From SURF-32 sp964648365 (GTDB lineage: Bacteria > Planctomycetota > Phycisphaerae > UBA1845): DNA of 13,723 nt. Each line of letters opens with the position of its first letter. Position 1 is the stretch's first letter. The translations under genes were made by a program, and so were the position numbers. Below the pieces are notes generated by a model. That model saw nothing but the letters and a program-made list of their open reading frames with translations, was not told the origin of the DNA and did no database searches. The DNA lies in contig CAZYLK010000170.1 of NCBI GenBank assembly GCA_964648365.1, forward strand, positions 1 through 13,723, given 5' to 3'. Shown piece by piece: positions 12,801-13,723 of the stretch.

Positions 12801-13352
12801 CCCCTCGGCGGCAGCGCCAATATCGCCGGCGACCCGCTCTTCGTCAGCCCGCGCGGCCGCGACGGGATCATCGGCACGGAAGACGACGATCTGCGGCTGC
12901 GGGCCGGGTCGCCGTGCATTGATGCGAGCACGAATGACTTCCTCCTGCCGGACGTTTTCGATCTCGACAAAGACGGCGACGTCGAAGAGCCGACACCCTA
13001 CGACCTCGACGGGCAGATCCGCCGATTCGACGACCCGGCCACGCCGGATACCGGCTGGGGTTACCACCCGCCGATCGCCGACATGGGCGCCTACGAATGG
13101 TCCGGCGTGTGCGAGGCGGTGAAGGCGGTCAAGGCCAAGTGCAAGCCGGACGGCGTCGTGCGTGCGAAGGTCAAGTCGTCGCTCGAGGAGGGCCGCTGGG
13201 TCACGGCCACGCTCAATGGCGACGACCCGATGCGGATCGACATCGACTCCCGCGGTCGCGGCAAGGCCAAGTGGTCGCGTCTGACATCCGGCACGCACGA
13301 GATCTGCCTGCGCGAGTGCCCGCGTCGATGTCGTGAGGCGGCGTGCCCGTGA
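9849..13352 (+). CDS. Secreted mosaic protein: Asp-box repeats, Cys/Asn/Gly repeats, beta-helix, shared C-terminal module
   Basis: The protein has 1167 residues. ATG 9849 follows GGAGG (9836-9840) by 8 nt. A long basic n-region (RRTPRRGGRRPFRGSW) and a hydrophobic segment (36-57) ending AGTA form an export signal; the RRPF stretch could even be Tat-like, but this is weak. Residues 95-490 hold five Asp boxes of the sialidase/BNR type: SHDGGRNW (152-159), SVDGGIGW (202-209), SVDGGLTF (249-256), SENGGVSW (371-378) and SVDGGRTW (427-434), pointing to a beta-propeller. Residues 492-608 hold seven DCNxNGxPDxC-type repeats, probably calcium-binding. Residues 616-1085 resemble planctomycete right-handed beta-helix proteins: LYVHADAPPGGDGRSWKTAF, EVWVARGVYRP, AGSPCIDAS and DMGAYEW. 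Residues 1088-1167 are the shared six-Cys module. No enzyme activity is assigned. A large surface or released protein is inferred. Confidence 0.92.
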   Translation: MSADHLCAVGANRSAVHSLRRTPRRGGRRPFRGSWALAAVVASTLAAVCIAAIPAGTAEGPDAQAQPVASQLAMPSPAEPSVPANVGPEPASVQHGIYKSVQVNVDERGRNIPGDGANTPSIAIDPTNPDRIVIGWQENHSPYHPYAGYGYSHDGGRNWTFPGVLEPDTERSNPVLDAGSDGTFYYLTMACDYRDCGDVYRSVDGGIGWERISNRAGGGFLPWMVVDRTGGEGDGHLYIGSAMGGAERSVDGGLTFGRRSIPGEPRYGTIAVGPRGEVYTFGRPLFGDVLILARSTTARLKDAPLPQGWGFGGIDYSLPVDVAGNFRPGSGFAGRAWIAVDRSDGPFRGNVYALSSAKVKSLAVDVQFNRSENGGVSWARPTRVNEYDDDQREHWFGTLAVAPDGRLDAIWNETDPEGQTRLHYAYSVDGGRTWAQEIVVSPPFSSAYPGGPPVGMGTHYGMISEDRSACVAYTATFNEEQDIYFLRIPAHDCNQNGVDDRKEIQRGLLEDCTANGLPDVCERDCNGNLRADSCDIAADIEQDCNGNGVPDSCDISRRDSLDCSGNGVPDECEPDCNRNGLADSCDIARGDSLDRDGNGTPDECEPDRNERPHGGSRLYVHADAPPGGDGRSWKTAFNDLQQALDRAWVGQEVWVARGVYRPAEPNGPREASFQIKSGVAVYGGFDGTERRRDDRRPVLNPTILSGDLNGDDDPKLENYSDNAYTVVQFHGCGPATVLDGVAVSDGGTGRDASGILISSGSPTIADVIIRDCRGTGVGVTSDGHAVLQGCTVRNTRLGLFTRECRVTLTDCRFEDNRETAVRVWGSSSGDWGATITGCAFVQNMGGGVQLQAGDGVTHRVVRSGFFGNTSSEGGAIGYWGLREGSLLVVDQCVFSGNVASREGGAVAALGGFVVTQSTFAYNGSVDGKVGGLRLTCDHHPATISGSVFSGNYGASGVDQNAQVGCGYAPPGVTVAYSLIDHFDTPLGGSANIAGDPLFVSPRGRDGIIGTEDDDLRLRAGSPCIDASTNDFLLPDVFDLDKDGDVEEPTPYDLDGQIRRFDDPATPDTGWGYHPPIADMGAYEWSGVCEAVKAVKAKCKPDGVVRAKVKSSLEEGRWVTATLNGDDPMRIDIDSRGRGKAKWSRLTSGTHEICLRECPRRCREAACP
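11322..11672 (+). repeat. Seven Cys/Asn/Gly coding repeats in the mosaic protein
   Basis: Residues 492-608 divide into units of 19, 13, 19, 19, 13, 19 and 13 residues, each opening with D-C-N/T/S-x-N (the last with DRDGN). Long units end in sequences such as SCDIARGDSL, and short ones in ECEP or VCER. The Asp/Asn/Gly pattern resembles calcium-binding loops of thrombospondin-type-3 or dockerin-like repeats. It forms a linker between the propeller and beta-helix parts. Confidence 0.8.
13110..13349 (+). other. Shared C-terminal module, copy 3 (six-Cys form)
   Basis: This stretch encodes the last 80 residues of the mosaic protein. The cysteine spacing is C-x9-C-x54-C-x3-C-x3-C-x4-C, identical to copy 1. 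The common residues include VKAKC, SLxEG, DP, KAKW, G-x-H and C-x-R-x-C. The codons of the GKAKW core are also the same in both genes. Confidence 0.85.
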
Positions 13353-13370
13353 CGATTCGGGCGATCGCGG

Positions 13371-13390
13371 CGGCCGCGGGTCTGCGGCCG
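13371..13390 (+). other. GC hairpin after the mosaic gene
   Basis: CGGCCGC (13371-13377) pairs with GCGGCCG (13384-13390) around a 6-nt loop, 18 nt after the stop codon. No T-run follows, so it may stabilise the mRNA end rather than terminate by itself. Confidence 0.35.
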
Positions 13391-13435
13391 GGCTGGATGG
13401 GGCGCGGATCGAAGCGGGCGCGACGGAGGTCTGCG

Positions 13436-13458
13436 TGCGCCGAAGAACCGGGGCGATT
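13436..13458 (+). repeat. 23-nt direct repeat, copy 1
   Basis: The core GCCGAAGAACCGGGGCGATT lies within this block, and an identical 23-nt block occurs at 13489-13511, a period of 53 nt. The flanks are partly similar as well (CCCGTGCGG against CCTGTGCCG). It is non-coding as far as can be seen. Confidence 0.7.
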
Positions 13459-13488
13459 GCCCGTGCGGAAGCACCGCGGAAATCAGCC

Positions 13489-13511
13489 TGCGCCGAAGAA
13501 CCGGGGCGATT
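13489..13511 (+). repeat. 23-nt direct repeat, copy 2
   Basis: This block is identical to 13436-13458 over 23 nt. It lies 33 nt before the stop codon of the minus-strand gene at the window edge. Confidence 0.7.
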
Positions 13512-13544
13512 CCCTGTGCCGCGGATTCCGCAACCGAGTCCGAA

Positions 13545-13723
13545 CTAATCCGCCGTGGTCGACGTATTCAAGGCGAGGTTGCGGCCGTCACGGCCTGCCT
13601 CGAACAGGTGGATCGCCCACGGCGGCAGGTGAGCCGTGACCGCGTGTCCGGGCTGTAGCTCGGACGTCGGTCCGCCAGACGAGCTTGCGCCCGGCCGCGC
13701 CGACTGCAAAGTGCCCTCCGCGC
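13545..13723 (-). CDS. 3' end of a gene, possibly an ABC transporter ATPase with a TOBE domain (partial)
   Basis: Only the last 58 codons are in the window, ending in TAG at 13547-13545; the start lies beyond the right edge. The sequence includes ELQPGHAVTAHLPPWAIHLF and DGRNLAL. The pattern of a pGxxV strand, then PP-x-x-IHLF, then a DG turn recalls the C-terminal TOBE region of MalK/UgpC/PotA-type ATPases that energise uptake of sugars or polyamines. The evidence is short and rests on recall. The gene converges on the mosaic protein gene, with 192 nt between the two stops. It could equally be another protein with an OB-like tail. Confidence 0.45.
   Translation of the reverse strand, partial: AEGTLQSARPGASSSGGPTSELQPGHAVTAHLPPWAIHLFEAGRDGRNLALNTSTTAD

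Noticed and set aside
1..13723. tRNA, rRNA or riboswitch genes
   Set aside because: Scanning by eye for tRNA cloverleaf words, rRNA landmarks and common riboswitch cores gave nothing convincing. A covariance-model search would be needed to exclude them fully.

Overview
The window is GC-rich (about two thirds G+C by eye) and reads as a chromosome segment of a Gram-negative bacterium, most likely a member of the Planctomycetota. Reasons: a lipid A gene (lpxB), a TIGR03790-type secreted protein, Cys/Asn/Gly repeats of the DCNGNGVPDxCD type, a right-handed beta-helix protein of the kind common in that phylum, an EF-Ts with the motif TAPV instead of TDFV, and intergenic hairpin repeats built on GTGGCAC. 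The phylum is inferred from recall of families, not from a search.

Layout. 175-1227 (+) encodes a secreted propeller-like protein. 1330-2520 (+) is an AAA_14/DUF4143 ATPase whose start codon lies inside a 39-nt imperfect palindrome. 2556-4799 (-) is a large secreted TIGR03790 protein, and 4892-6073 (-) is lpxB. A divergent intergenic region of about 435 nt with repeats leads to the translation block rpsB (6510-7367), tsf (7675-8508) and pyrH (8855-9574), all on +. 9849-13352 (+) encodes a 1167-residue secreted mosaic of Asp-box repeats, Cys/Asn/Gly repeats and a beta-helix. At the right edge, 13545-13723 (-) is the 3' end of a gene that may be an ABC transporter ATPase.

How the genes relate. 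rpsB, tsf and pyrH keep their widely conserved order, but they are separated by 307 and 346 nt of repeat-filled DNA, and a good intrinsic terminator lies between rpsB and tsf, so they are probably not one simple operon. frr is not seen after pyrH.

The most interesting signal is that three otherwise unrelated secreted proteins end in the same kind of lysine-rich module of exactly 80 residues. Two copies align without gaps at 34/80 identities with all six cysteines conserved, and the third is a divergent four-cysteine version. This looks like a common C-terminal surface-attachment, sorting or folding module that I cannot match to a named family. A second signal is a family of short hairpins in the rpsB/tsf/pyrH intergenic spaces, in which stem sequences differ from copy to copy while pairing is kept.
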